Below, one piece after another: positions 52,690 to 63,762 of a DNA stretch of 64,000 nucleotides (its first letter is position 1; every line of letters starts with the position of its first letter). The notes beneath the pieces were generated by a model. That model was not told where the DNA came from and made no database searches. It saw only the letters and a list, made by a program, of their open reading frames with translations. The translations under genes and the position numbers were made by a program. Origin of the DNA: Asterias amurensis (lineage: Eukaryota > Echinodermata > Asteroidea > Forcipulatida > Asteriidae); NCBI RefSeq assembly GCF_032118995.1, contig NC_092663.1:8680001-8744000 (forward strand), written 5' to 3'.

Positions 52690-55600
52690 GTAAATTAATT
52701 ATAACATCTTTAACTTCCCCATAAACTGTTTAGTGTTGAAATTTAGTCTTCAAAACCGAAGAAAGAGTGCAAAGTATTGTTGCCATTTCGAGGGTTTCAC
52801 TGATATTGCCCAGATTGCCCAGTTCCCGGACAGAGATGACAGTGCCAGTGACACTTCCGTCCGTCCGGCCGTGTAGGCGTGGCAGCAGCGGCCGCCGTAG
52901 CCTTAAATGGTTGACCTGCCTGACAAATTACAAACAATCAGGCAAATTAAACAAATTACAAACAATTTTAACTGTTGTAGGCCCCCCATTCTAAAATCCA
53001 AGTTTGCACTAAAAAAAAGTAAAAAATATTTTGCATTGATTTGAAAGTTCAAAGTGCCTGAGGAGGCACGACATTGACAAGAACTACATGGTTTGCATGA
53101 ATAATTAACTTAATATTTCCCATTGCGAAACAACTAAGGTTTGTCGATACCATCAGACTATTTTTTTTACAATAGTCACTGGATGGCATGAGTCTTTCCT
53201 TGTGGTTTTGCAAGACACTTAATATAGATTTATACATGGACTCTGATTCTGAAGAGTGTAGAAGTGACTGCTGTATGTTCCGAAGTCCCTATGTTCCGAC
53301 ACCCCTATGTTCCGACACCCCTATGTTTTGACACATGTTCCGACAACTCAATCATGTCAATCTCTATTCCGACACCCCTATTTATGAGGCTATGTCTCGA
53401 CATCCCTATATTTCGGCACCCTCTTGTTCGACACCCCTACATATTACGACAACCCAAACACCTCTATGTTGCGACACCCCTATGTACCAACAACCTGCAG
53501 CAACATTTTGTATTTGCCATTTTTCACAAAAAATGGTGCGACACTACACCACACCCAACCGCAATTTAATCCATACCTGACTTACAGGTAAACTATCTTT
53601 TTGTTTTTTCAGAGGAGTTTAATTTTTGTGAAAAGTGTTTTTCTTCTATAGCAACTTTGGTTTAAAAAGAAGAGGGTTTATTAATGGGGGATAGAAACTA
53701 TTTATTTATTATATTAACATATTATAGTTATTATTTTTTATTATTTTTATTACTTTTTTCCCCTTTTTTTTCTTAACAAATTTAACGTTCGAATGGTGAA
53801 ACTTATTCGCCGGGTAAACTTTAATATTGTATTATTGCTTATCAGAGTAATTATGTGCGAAAATAACTTAGGAGTGTCAGAACATAGGTTCAGTTGTCGG
53901 AACATAGGGGTTTTTGAATATAAGTTCAGTTGTCAGAACATAGGGGTTTTGGAGTATAGGGGTGTCGGAACATAGGGATCTCAGAATTTAGGCTGAATTG
54001 TCAAAATATTAGGGTGTCGGAATGTAGGTGTCTAACCAGTGTAGAACTTGAAGTTAAGAATGGAAATTCTTTAAAATGTTAGTGAAATCATTTTGACTGT
54101 GAGTTCACTCAAATAGGTAAATTTAAGAATTGTATTAATGAAAATTCTTTAATAAAAACCTTTGACTTTTTAGTCAACTCAAACAATTAATTTTAAGAGG
54201 TAGGAATTAAAAAATGAAAAAACCACTTCAGAAGAAATCGTTCAATCATATGGGCATTATATGGTTTTATACCAATATCAATTTGCATTCAGAATCATCT
54301 TAGGACAGTTCATTCAAATAATAGTAAAATCCTCATCACGATTAGGTATAATATTGGTTGAGTCTTTAAAATTTAAAATTTGTTTTTTTATGTAAAAACA
54401 TTATTTTTATACCTTCTTATTTGCAGGTTGAAACAAGGGAAGATGAAGAGCAAAATATTAAATTACAGGAGACGATTGAACTCCTACTGGCTGCTGGGTA
54501 CTTCAGAGCACGCATCAAGGGTCTCACTCCATTTGACAAGGTTAGTATCAGAACCAATTTTACTGTGTATATTAAAATTAAACACTGCTTTCCAAATTGA
54601 ATGGGGGTGCTAACTATAGCAAAATTATGAGAAACCGGAGTCGGGTAAATGTTTGTTATTTAATTGTTACTCGAGCCAAGCGGTTGAAGCATTCGAAAGG
54701 GGCACCAAGGCAGCAACCAGGGGCAAGTGTACCAAGCCTGTTTTTGTATTTGTTATTTTTCTGTTTCTTTTTGTGACAGGTTGTTGGTGGTATGACGTGG
54801 TGCATCACAACCTGTAACTTTGACATCGATGTAGACCTCCTCTTCCAAGAAAATTCCACAATCGGACAGAAAATGTGAGCATTCCTTAATGGCGTGTTGT
54901 GGCCAATCGCACAAGAGCACGGGACTCAAGCCCTGGTGTTTCTGATCAGCAGAGTGGGCTCGATTCCCTGTCGTGACACTTGTCTCTGAAACGAGCAGGT
55001 CTTGACGTTTTTGTTTTTGGTTTTACTGCATCTTGAACACACAACAGGGTGGATATGTGCGCATTAAAAATCTTTATATTGTTATTGTTATTATTATTAT
55101 GTAACAGCGCTTTAACGGAGAAGATCGTAGCCGTCCTTCCAAGAATGAAATGTCCCCACCGCATCGAGCCTCACCAGATCCAGGGGCTGGACTTCATCCA
55201 TATCTACCCGGTGGTCCAGTGGCTTGTCAAACGTGCCATCGAGACTAGGGAAGAAATGGGCGATCTGATCCGAGCATTCTCCATCTCGCAATTTAACAAA
55301 CATCATCAGACACCAGAGGTATAATAATTTATTGATTTATATTGTGCCCATTCCACAAAATGTACACAAGCACTCAACAAAATAATCAAGAAAAAAATTA
55401 ATAAACAGCAAAAGGACAATGATTAACATGGTAACACCAGCAAAATATCACAAAATAAACACCACAAATTGTTTAGAAGTTAGGAAATATCGCAAGCCAT
55501 AAATTATAACACAAGACCCTTACAAAACTTCTCGTACAGTTTGTGTTAAACAGGCATTAACATATTTACTTACCTTAGCTTGCCTGTTGTAGTGCATGGC

Positions 55601-58600
55601 CTTAAATCTTTTCAGTGACTAGCCAGTGGGACTGGTAAGCTTGGTCAGCTTTTGAACAAGGCCCAATTTCATTGAGCTGCTTATGCACAAAAAGTACAGG
55701 CATGCAACTCTTCCGCGTTTCCGTTTAGCCTAGTATAAGCCTGGCAACAACAGTGTACAACTACAATAATGTTAAATAAGCCTAGTACATGCTAACAATG
55801 CACCTAAGAGCATAATAAACCTCAACATTTTCTAGGGTACCATTGTGGGTATCATGTTCCGTGATGTTTCGGCTGCCTCGCTCCTCACTTGCGTTGTGCC
55901 TGAAAATAGCTTAGCACAACCAAATTTGTCTTTGTTCAACCCAAATTTGTGTAACAAAATTCCAAATCAGTTTATCTTGTGGATTATTAATTGCCATTTA
56001 AATGATTGTAACCAAACCAGGACATGGATAAACTAAGTTTAGTTCTAAGCCAGAATGTAATGAAAGCTCAGTGTATGGCTTAAAAGACGTTCTTTTACCT
56101 CAACACGATCATATTATCTTCATGCAGGATGTTGAGTTTGAGTCGAGAAAAGATAAATCAGTTGGCACCATCAGCAACGTGAAGGATGTCTACAAACCAC
56201 AGAGGAGGTATCGTCGACAAGATGCCCACCGACTCAGAGACGAGGAGCTTAAAGTTCAGTCCACTCTTCTGGAATACGGAAGGTACACCAAGAATTAACC
56301 TATCCAAGTCTCTGTTCTCCATGACGGTTATAAAAAATAATAAAAACTTTAAAATCTCCTACTCTTGGGTGACATTTTTCAGTGTGTTGCCCAACCATTT
56401 ATTTGAGAATACAGTGCATATCACTCATTGGTAGGCCTGGGCCACTAGTGAAATTTACTACTCGACTAGTTGCAATTACTCGCAAATAGTCGCGACTTTA
56501 ACACATCATGGACAATTTTTTTGTTTGCTGAAGATGCATTGCGGTGTATTTCTAAAATTGTGTATCGATGCAGGCGCAGATGGTAAAATTTAGGCTGAAA
56601 TGTGAAGGAAACATTGCCATATATTTTTTGACTTTTTTTGTTATAGTTGTGGCGGCAGGTTTAACTGGGTTGTTGAAAAGTGACAGTCTCACATAGAAAT
56701 CAATAGTTGGACTCAAGCACAGGCTTCCTAATGGGTGTAGGGTGAACAAACAACAAAAAAGATAATATTATAACAAATCTTTTTCCCAGGCGTTATGGCA
56801 TGAGCCGCACGTCCAAATCAGAGAAGGAGGCAGAACGAGAAGCTAAGAAGAAGGCCCTAGCAGCAGGTTTGACGGCTGCCAACAAGCCCCGCTCAGACTC
56901 CATGGACTCTGAAGAATCCCAGGCACAAGAAGAGAAGAAAATCCAGGCTCTCATGAAGGGCTTATCCATCACGGAAGAGGTCAGTTTTTTAACGATTTAA
57001 ATAACGATTGTGACTTGTCAGGCTTATTTTCTAAGTTCAGGATTTTTCCCTTCTCCTTAAAGCCAGTGGACACTATTGGTAATTACTCAAAATAATTATT
57101 GGCATAAAACCTTTCTTGGTGATGAGTAATGGGGAGAGGTTGATGGTATAAAACATTGTGGGAAATGGCTCCCTCTGAAGTGCCATACTTTTTGAGAAAG
57201 AAGTAATTTTCCGCGAATTTGATTGCGAGACCTCAGATTTAGAACTTGAGGTCTCGAAATCAACCATCTAAATGCACACAACTTCGTGTTATTATTAAGG
57301 GTTATTTTTTCTTTCATTATTATCTTGCAAGTTCGATGACCGATTGAGCTCAAATTTTCCCAGGTTTGATTTTATGCATATGTTGGGATACACCAACTGT
57401 GAAGGCTAGTCTTTGACAATTACCAATAGTGTCCACTGCCTTCAAACTTTCCTGACGGCTGTAACTATGCAATTAAGAACTGGAATGTTAAATAATAGTA
57501 ATTGCTAGTTTTTATATAGCCCCCTCCCACACCCCCCCTTTCTGTTACCCACCTCTTGGTTGATTCCCTGCTTTCTCTGTGTGCTTTCATCTCTGTTATC
57601 GATTTTCACTCACTTGACTGCTTTTTTACACCAGCATACCTGTTTATGTTTATGTTGTCATTTAGCCTTCGAGAAAGACTCTGCTAGAGTCGAAACGTCA
57701 GGCCACTAACTTTTTTGTTTTACCCTAATGTTTTTTAAGATAAATACTTTAAAAACCTCAAGTTTCCTGAAAGTTGCACAATTAAATCAAACCACTGAAG
57801 ATTCTTTTTTTTAAATTGTTGAATGGTAGTTGTTCTATAAAGTTACTTCTGATATAAGCAATACACAATTTGTAGTTTTGAAAATGTATTTGAGAAATTT
57901 GACAAAATGTCTACCAATGGCAGAACCTCCCTTTTTACTGACAACAATACTTTTTAATATTTGTCCCTTTTCCTTCAGGGTAAAGTGACGGCCAGTACTG
58001 TTGGTTCCATCGTCGGTCTCCAGTCGGAAGAGATTGAACAAATAGCCTCAGAGTACGCAGATAAGGTAAGACTTTTCTCATTACCAGACCTTGATCAGAC
58101 CAGGGCCCAATTTCAAAGAGCTGCTTAGCACAAAAATTTGCTTAGCATGAAATTTCTTCCTTGATAAAAACAAGATTACCTACCAAATTTCCACATGATT
58201 TTCAGAATAAGCAAACAACAGCTGAATACCAGTAACAAGCAATATGCAACAAAAGGAAATTTTCGGTTGGTAATCCTGTTTTTATCAAGAGAGCAATTTC
58301 ATGCTAAGCAATTTTGTGTGCTTAGGAGCTCTATGAAATTGGGCCCTGGATCTAATTTCATGGCTCTGCTTATCACTGGATTCTGCGCTTGCGATCACCA
58401 TTCCGCTTACTTTGAAAATGCCAAATGTCTGCTCTAGTGGTGTAAAGCGAAGAATGCCTATAGTAACGTGGAGTACACATAGGCATAAGCAAAAGTCCCC
58501 TGCTAACCCGTGAAATGCGCTTGAGGTAAGGAATTGATTTCTGCTTCCGTAGACAGTGATTCTTTGTTTGCGGTAAGCAGAGGTATGAAATTGGACCCAG

Positions 58601-59889
58601 GTTTAACTCCTCAAACTCATGTTCTAAGTATGGGTTCGATTCTCGATTGTAATTCTTCATCGGGCAAGACAGTTCCACATAATTGCTTCCAATCACACAG
58701 GAGTATTGGTGCATGTGAAGGTAGATAATTGTGAACTATTTTCAACCCTTTGTGCCCATTTGGTTGTTGGTACTGCTTCTTAGGAGTGGAATTGGTTATG
58801 TGGATTGCCCAGGGCCCATTGAACAGGTGTGTCATGGCAGAGCGGTTAAGAGCACTGGATACAAGCTCTGGTGTTTGATCAGCAGAGTGTGGGTTCGAAT
58901 CCCGGTTGTGACACTTGCTACGTAAAATTGGGCATGTCGTGCTTTCTGCTCTACCAGCCAGGCTTCGGACTGATGATACCCAAGCCTACATCCGTATGGA
59001 CTGTAAAAGGGGTAACCCTGTTCCAGCCCTAGGAGTAGGTGGCATAGGCCTCTGGACAAAAATAATTGTAGCCCACACCTTGAAGTGGCCTTCAGGCCTT
59101 GTGTGTCTGGCGACTTGCATAAAAAAAAAGCACCTTGCCTATGTTATTTTTGTTGTCCTTCTAAACATTTCAGCACATTGTTGAACAAAAGAGTTATCCA
59201 TCAACATCCCACTGGGGAAATTTTCACAAAATTTTTGAAAGATTTCCCCGTTGTTTTTAATTTTGTATCAATTGTTTTTTCTTCTGAAGAAATCTGAGCT
59301 CCAAATGGACGACAAGCCGGAGAGAATGAGTGGTGCACAGCAGCATCAGAGAATAGTCGCATCACTCAACAAGCAGATAACTAATCAGGAGAAGAAGCTG
59401 ACGGAGGTGAGAGGTCGTTGCCATAGTAACTATAAGGGTTATTATCCAATCAAAACAGTTAACAAATAATGCTTAAATTTTGCTTAAATTTTGCTTAACA
59501 GAAACTGGTTACCAGCCAAAATTCCATAGAGCTTACATTTACATTGTTGTAATTGGTACCCCACACCTATTTTTTACTGAGCAACGAAATCTGCTAAGCA
59601 GTATTTTCTGCTTAATAGTTTTATGAAATTTGGCCCTGTGCAGTTGAATGATTTTCATGTAGTTGGTCAACTCACTGGAAAATGTTATGGAAAGTAAGGA
59701 GGGTGAAATTCAGGGATGTGATTTATCCCTTTTTAATCAGAACACCCGTTTCTGTTTCCCGTGTACATAAACAAATTCTGTTTTTTTGTTGTGCCTCCCC
59801 CCCCCCCTAAAAAAAACAACCCAAAAAACGAATTATTCTCATTATTTTTTTATTTTTAAGATCATATTAATAAAATAATGAAGATAATG

Positions 59890-59935
<46 letters not shown>

Positions 59936-62643
59936 CAATAACAATAACAATAACAGTAACAGTAACAGTAACAGTAACAGTAACAGTAACAGTAACAGTA
60001 ACAGTAACAGTAACAGTAACAGTAACAGTAACAGTAACAGTAACAGTAACAGTAACAGTAACAGTAACAGTAACAGTAACAGTAACAGTAACAGTAACAG
60101 TAACAGTAACAGTAACAGTAACAGTAACAGTAACAGTAACAGTAACAGTAACAGTAACAGTAACAGTAACAGTAACAGTAACAGTAACAGTAACAGTAAC
60201 AGTAACAGTAACAGTAACAGTAACAGTAACAGTAACAGTAACAGTAACAGTAACAGTAACAGTAACAGTAACAGTAACAGTAACAGTAACAGTAACAGTA
60301 ACAGTAACAGTAACAGTAACAGTAACAGTAACAGTAACAGTAACAGTAACAGTAACAGTAACAGTAACAGTAACAGTAACAGTAACAGTAACAGTAACAG
60401 TAACAGTAACAGTAACAGTAACAGTAACAGTAACAGTAACAGTAACAGTAATAATAATAATAATAATAATAATAATATTTATTCAGGCAATCACATTTAC
60501 AACCACATGTACATTCATTAAAAATATTTAAGAAAACAAAGTAAAACAACAGTGGGGTGCCCAGGAGAGCATAAAAGTTAAAAAAATAACTATCGCCAAA
60601 AGGAGTATGTCTCCTAAATCCCCCAAAATACATAGATTGCCGAGTATGGCTTTTAAAACCAAAGATAAATGTTAATGTTGTGCTTCATGCTCGCAAGTTT
60701 CAGAGCTCACATGCTTTCACGCTATGTGCCCAGAGTTAAAGTTTTTTTCTTTCTCTTCTTAGTTGAACTCTCGTCATTCCGAGCTGAAAGAAACTCACAC
60801 GGAAACTCAGAGCAAACTAGAAGTCGTCCAAGAACACTCAAAGAAGATCAATGAAGAAATGGAGGAGCTTGAGACCATCGAGACGGAGGAGAACAAAAGG
60901 TGAAAATTCTCGTCTTGTAAAGAAATTAAAATTGATAATCTTAGTTCCTTGCTGTTCTTGTCCATTCTGTTCCTGCACAAGTCTTCTTCTTTGTCTGCCT
61001 CTTCTCTTTTCCCTGTTCTTGATTCCCATTCCATTAGGGTGACATGGCCGAGTGGTTAATAGTATCATATTCAAGTTCTTGTGGTTAAAGATGCTTTGTC
61101 AGATTCTTTGCCCCTAACATTAAAAAATAGATTTTTTTGAGTGAATGGTATTTCAAAGAGTATCACCCGCTCTAACGAAAAAAAAGTTCAACTTTTACTT
61201 TTAATGGTCAGGAACCATGACAAAAATTTTAAACGTTTCTTATAAAACACATAAGAATTGGTCACGTGATATATTGTCGGGATCCTGACAAAAACTAATT
61301 TTGAGCACTTTATTTCACTGCTACTAATAACTGGCGGAGTTTTTTGAGCAATGGCTCAAATGAAAGCTTGTAACTTTCTCGACCCCCATCAAAATACCTA
61401 TTGAATTTTAAATCAAAATTTTTTGGTAAAATCAACAAAAAATCTGACATAGCATCTGTAAGTCAGTGGAGTGTGAGTTGTGATCCCAGTCGTTACACTT
61501 GTGTCCTTAATTAAGCAAGATACTTTACTTTAATTACTTCTCTTGACCCATGGGTATAAATGGGTACCTGCGAGGGTAGAGGTTCATAATGTGTATGAAA
61601 AAGCCTTTGGAGCGCTACGGTTACCCAGGTTGTATACTCACCAGGGAGTTGAGAAAGACTACAGGAATGTTATTGGCCATAGTTATGACCAGGGCACTAA
61701 AGCACATTGAGATGGTTGTTGTGAAATTATAAGAAATAGTTGTTTTTATTATTTAATATTATTCTTATCCATTTGTTTTCTGTTCTTCGGGCCGATTTCC
61801 AACCCATCTCCAATAGACTGTTGTGTTTTCCTTCTAATGTCTGTAACTCCATTTTATATCTTTTAGTTGTTTTTGTTTATGGAAGTTTGCCCCTCAAACA
61901 AAGTTAAAAGCCACTATTGGTAACGGGCTACACAAAGCAAAAACAAAAACATTGCAAACAACTCCAGGAGCTGAAAGTAGAAATGGATATTCCTTTTAAA
62001 CTGTCTAGGATGGAGGAAAGCTTGCACCAGGCAAGAGATGCAGTATGTGGAACATTGCTGGAATGTCTCTTTGTTCTTTTGACATCTCAGCAGAGCAAGG
62101 GTGTATGTGTGAAAAGAAGCAGAAAGCCTGGTTTTATGCTTAACATCTAGATAGGCGGAACCCGGTCAGACACACTGGTGGTGCATTTGCCATGAAAATA
62201 TCTGTATAACACTTTTTTGCTTGTAAAGTTGTATATCTACTTTGCTCCTATATTTTTACGGGTGTTCTTTTCTTTAAACTGTTCACTTATTGTATGTCAT
62301 TTTCTTAATCTTTTGCAATTTTTACTGTCATGCGCCCTCAAACGGGCTGGTCCTGGAGAGAGCACAGTATAAGATCAGTAAATTATTAGTTATTATTATA
62401 AAAGACAGAGGCTGGCTACAGACCTGCAATTAAAAAGAGGTAACAATGATCCCAACCCTTCACCACCAAGGTAGATCTGCACTCTATCTTATTACGATAA
62501 AGTTTCCTTGGTTCATTTTATTTGCAACTAATATTTTTTCTGTTGTTTTCCCTTTACAAAGTGTCTTGCAGAAGCTCCGATCCCTGGTTGCCATGAATGA
62601 AAACCTGAAGAAGCAGGAACAAGAGTTTAGAGCACACTGCAAG
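52597..62643 (+). CDS. CCDC93: Coiled-coil domain-containing protein 93 (first 10 coding exons)
   Basis: Exons: 52597-52689, 54427-54540, 54780-54874, 55108-55318, 56128-56282, 56790-56979, 57979-58065, 59290-59406, 60763-60899, 62562-62643. All are GT/AG with matching phases; 427 residues so far (human about 631). Signature segments include [100 protein letters not shown] and [23 protein letters not shown]93 pairs with CCDC22 and COMMD proteins in the CCC complex, which works with Retriever and WASH to recycle endosomal cargo. Order: unstructured start, calponin-homology-like N-domain (about residues 32-150), charged linker, coiled coil. The rest of the coiled coil lies past the window. Confidence 0.96.
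53272..54032. mobile_element. Fold-back element with tandemly repeated arms
   Basis: Left arm (about 53272-53495) is many degenerate copies of a 15-16 bp word near CCCCTATGTTCCGACA. Right arm (about 53872-54032) is the same in reverse complement (TGTCGGAACATAGGGG). An AT-rich spacer of about 375 bp separates them. The structure resembles Foldback-type transposons, whose long inverted repeats are internally repetitive. No coding capacity. Lies in CCDC93 intron 1. Confidence 0.7.
54427..55318 (+). CDS. CCDC93: CCDC93 exons 2-4: N-terminal CH-like domain
   Basis: Exons 54427-54540, 54780-54874 and 55108-55318 (38, 31+ and 70 codons). They form the most conserved part of the protein, the NN-CH/calponin-homology-like fold that contacts partners in the CCC complex. 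The acceptor of the third lies only a few bases after a TTA-rich SINE tail (TTATTATTATGTAACAG). Confidence 0.95.
54899..55100 (+). mobile_element. tRNA-derived SINE ending beside a splice acceptor
   Basis: Head GTTGTGGCCAATCGCACAAG ... GAGCACGGGACTCAAGCCC, TGATCAGCAGAGTGGGCTCG and GATTCCC at the B box, then a tail of TTATTGTTATTATTATTATG. Its tail supplies sequence immediately upstream of the CCDC93 exon at 55108. Confidence 0.65.
55319..56127. other. CCDC93 intron, nothing identified
   Basis: AT-rich; contains a stretch near 55665 (GCCCAATTTCATTGAGCTGC) that resembles the outer ends of family F. No other feature supported. Confidence 0.5.
56128..56979 (+). CDS. CCDC93: CCDC93 exons 5-6: linker
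   Basis: Exons 56128-56282 and 56790-56979. Encodes [40 protein letters not shown] and an acidic/Lys-rich helical region ending [21 protein letters not shown] and LLEYGRRYGFS are the vertebrate equivalents. Confidence 0.94.
57057..57446 (-). repeat. Family A inverted-repeat element, full length
   Basis: TTAAAGCCAGTGGACACTAT to GTGTCCACTGCCTTCAAA, about 390 bp. Nearly the same sequence as the 32598 copy. In a CCDC93 intron. Confidence 0.9.
57979..58065 (+). CDS. CCDC93: CCDC93 exon 7
   Basis: 29 codons, phase 0-0. [20 protein letters not shown] then QIASEYADK, matching the vertebrate SSVGQIVGL..EI..IVSEYAEK segment. Confidence 0.93.
58106..58348. repeat. Family F inverted-repeat element
   Basis: GGCCCAATTTCAAAGAGCTG ... 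AAATTTCTTCCTTGATAA to GAAATTGGGCCC, matching 29221-29460. It starts 40 bp after exon 7. Confidence 0.85.
58350..58602. repeat. Inverted-repeat element (family G)
   Basis: Left TCTAATTTCATGGCTCTGCT pairs with right AGCAGAGGTATGAAATTGGA. Similar starts at about 37500 and 43650. Directly adjoins the family F element. Confidence 0.65.
58838..59060 (+). mobile_element. tRNA-derived SINE, best copy
   Basis: A-box region GGCAGAGCGGTTAAGAGCAC and B box GGGTTCGAATCCCGG are well preserved, so this is the copy most like the ancestral tRNA. The body follows with CTGCTCTACCAGCCAGGCTT, CCTACATCCGTATGGACTGT and GGGGTAACCCTGTTCCAGCC. Confidence 0.75.
59290..59406 (+). CDS. CCDC93: CCDC93 exon 8
   Basis: 39 codons, phase 0-0. 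[20 protein letters not shown] then [19 protein letters not shown]; the LNKQI segment begins the long coiled coil. Confidence 0.93.
59890..60476 (+). repeat. (ACAGTA)n hexamer array flanked by (TAA)n
   Basis: About 83 uninterrupted copies of ACAGTA at 59952-60450, bracketed by TAA repeats on both sides (about 59890-59935 and 60450-60476), with ACAATA transition units on the left. Lies in the CCDC93 intron between exons 8 and 9. Period 6 keeps all frames that avoid TAA open, producing spurious Thr-Val and Tyr-Cys ORFs. Confidence 0.98.
60465..60640 (-). mobile_element. 3' end of a retroelement, inverted copy
   Basis: Reverse complement of about 79-250 with few differences (GCTCTCCTGGGCACCCCACT, TGTAAATGTGATTGCC, AATAAATATTATT on the minus strand). 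The hexamer array begins where its TTA tail should extend. Confidence 0.6.
60763..60899 (+). CDS. CCDC93: CCDC93 exon 9: coiled coil
   Basis: After TTCTTCTTAG. Encodes [40 protein letters not shown] and TEENK(R), with heptad-like spacing. Phase 2 out. Confidence 0.92.
61038..61750 (+). mobile_element. SINE split by a family E element
   Basis: The tRNA-like head (GTGACATGGCCGAGTGGTTA) at 61038 is interrupted after about 48 bp by the family E element. The SINE resumes at about 61466 (AGTCAGTGGAGTGTGAGTTG, ACACTTGTGTCC, GGGTACCTGCGAGGGTAGAG, GGAGCGCTACGG) to about 61750. Confidence 0.7.
61087..61465 (-). repeat. Family E inverted-repeat element
   Basis: TTAAAGATGCTTTGTCAGATTC to AAATCTGACATAGCATCTGT, the inverted counterpart of 34430-34802, with centre ATATTGTCGGGATCCTGAC. 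Confidence 0.9.
61751..62561. other. CCDC93 intron with a possible retroelement tail
   Basis: A stretch at about 62330-62395 (GCGCCCTCAAACGGGCTGG ... TATTATTATAAA) resembles a retroelement 3' end. The rest is unassigned and no exon is supported. Confidence 0.4.
62562..62643 (+). CDS. CCDC93: CCDC93 exon 10
   Basis: Phase 2 in, phase 0 out before GTAAGC. (S)[20 protein letters not shown] then EFRAHCK, nearly the vertebrate [22 protein letters not shown]. The next exon lies beyond 64000. Confidence 0.95.
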
Positions 62644-62734
62644 GTAAGCACATCTGGGTCCATGTCTTCACTTAATGTCGAAATGTGGAATGAGCTTCCT
62701 GTACAAATTAGAAATGCAAGCATTTGTGACTGTT

Positions 62735-63058
62735 TGTTATAAAATGCATATGGTTAAAAAGATGTTTTAAAGTAGAATACAATGATCCACATAAGTTTGC
62801 CTCGAAATTGCCTGGTTTCCTTTTACTTTGCGAAATCTCACGGTCGGCCATTTATGGGAGTCAAAAATGACTCCCATAAATGGCCGACCGTGTTAGTCGA
62901 TGAGGTAAAAGGAAAACCACGCAACTTCGAGTGATACTTGTGTGGATCATTATATTCTACTTTTAAAATATTTTTCTTATCATATGCATTTTTTAACAAA
63001 CGGTTAAAAACGCTTTTCAAAGACCAACTCGTTCGATCCAAGGCAACGTGTTCCTTAA
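62735..63058. repeat. Family D palindromic element, left end missing
   Basis: Begins inside the element (GTTATAAAATGCATATGG) and ends GGCAACGTGTTCCTTAA. The central hairpin GGCCATTTATGGGAGTCAAA / GACTCCCATAAATGGCC is nearly perfect. Confidence 0.85.
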
Positions 63059-63760
63059 CCCTCTCCTTACTACAGAGGACTTTAGTTTACTGCACTCATA
63101 CACCCTCTTCCTTACCAGTGGTGATATTTGTCAACCAAGCTTACACACAAAAAAAGGACTCAATCCAGAGCACAAAGGTCATTTGTAATAAAGCTGTAGT
63201 TTTGTCCATGTTTACCCTTGATTACCGCCATTGGAAAGAGTGAGATCTGATCTTTCCAATGATGGTTAAAAAGGTTGCCATTTTGCAATAAGTTGGGAGT
63301 GGAAAAATCTGATATGCCTTACACCTACAGAGCGCCATATGACTGTGTAAAAAAAAAAGGTGTTTGAGATTACAGATCATGCTGAGAAAAGAAAGTCAAA
63401 GATCTTTGACATTTGTTTACCATTTGCAATGTTTTTTTTTATTAAATGAAAGGGAATTCAATGTGTAAGAACATGTGCTCCCGCTTAAGGGGTCAAACAA
63501 TGCAGTCACCACTTATTTACCTATTTACTTATTTGGCTGTAAAACAATATCCTCAAGGAGATAATGGAGTTTGTAAAAATGACAGTTTTCTTTTGTGTAA
63601 GAATTTGTGCTCCGGCTTAAGTGGTCAAACAATGCAGTCACCACTGGTTGTTTATAACAATACAAGTCAGTAAAAAAGTGTACAAAGCTTACTTGTTCTA
63701 CCAGGCTTACTAATAATTCAACAGTACCTCAGCATCTTGGAGGAATCGCTAGATTTTTGC
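63059..63760. other. CCDC93 intron, short direct repeat
   Basis: A 40-50 bp sequence (TGTAAGAA..TGTGCTCC and GGTCAAACAATGCAGTCACC) occurs at about 63465 and again at about 63596. Nothing else identified. Confidence 0.5.
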
Positions 63761-63762
63761 AC

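Noticed and set aside
58838..58915. Functional tRNA gene
   Set aside because: A and B boxes are intact, but the sequence continues into the shared SINE body and the acceptor stem is not formed.
59842..60633. Long ORFs on both strands (Thr-Val and Tyr-Cys repeats)
   Set aside because: They are translations of the (ACAGTA)n and (TAA)n arrays, which lack stops because of their period; no splice or start context.
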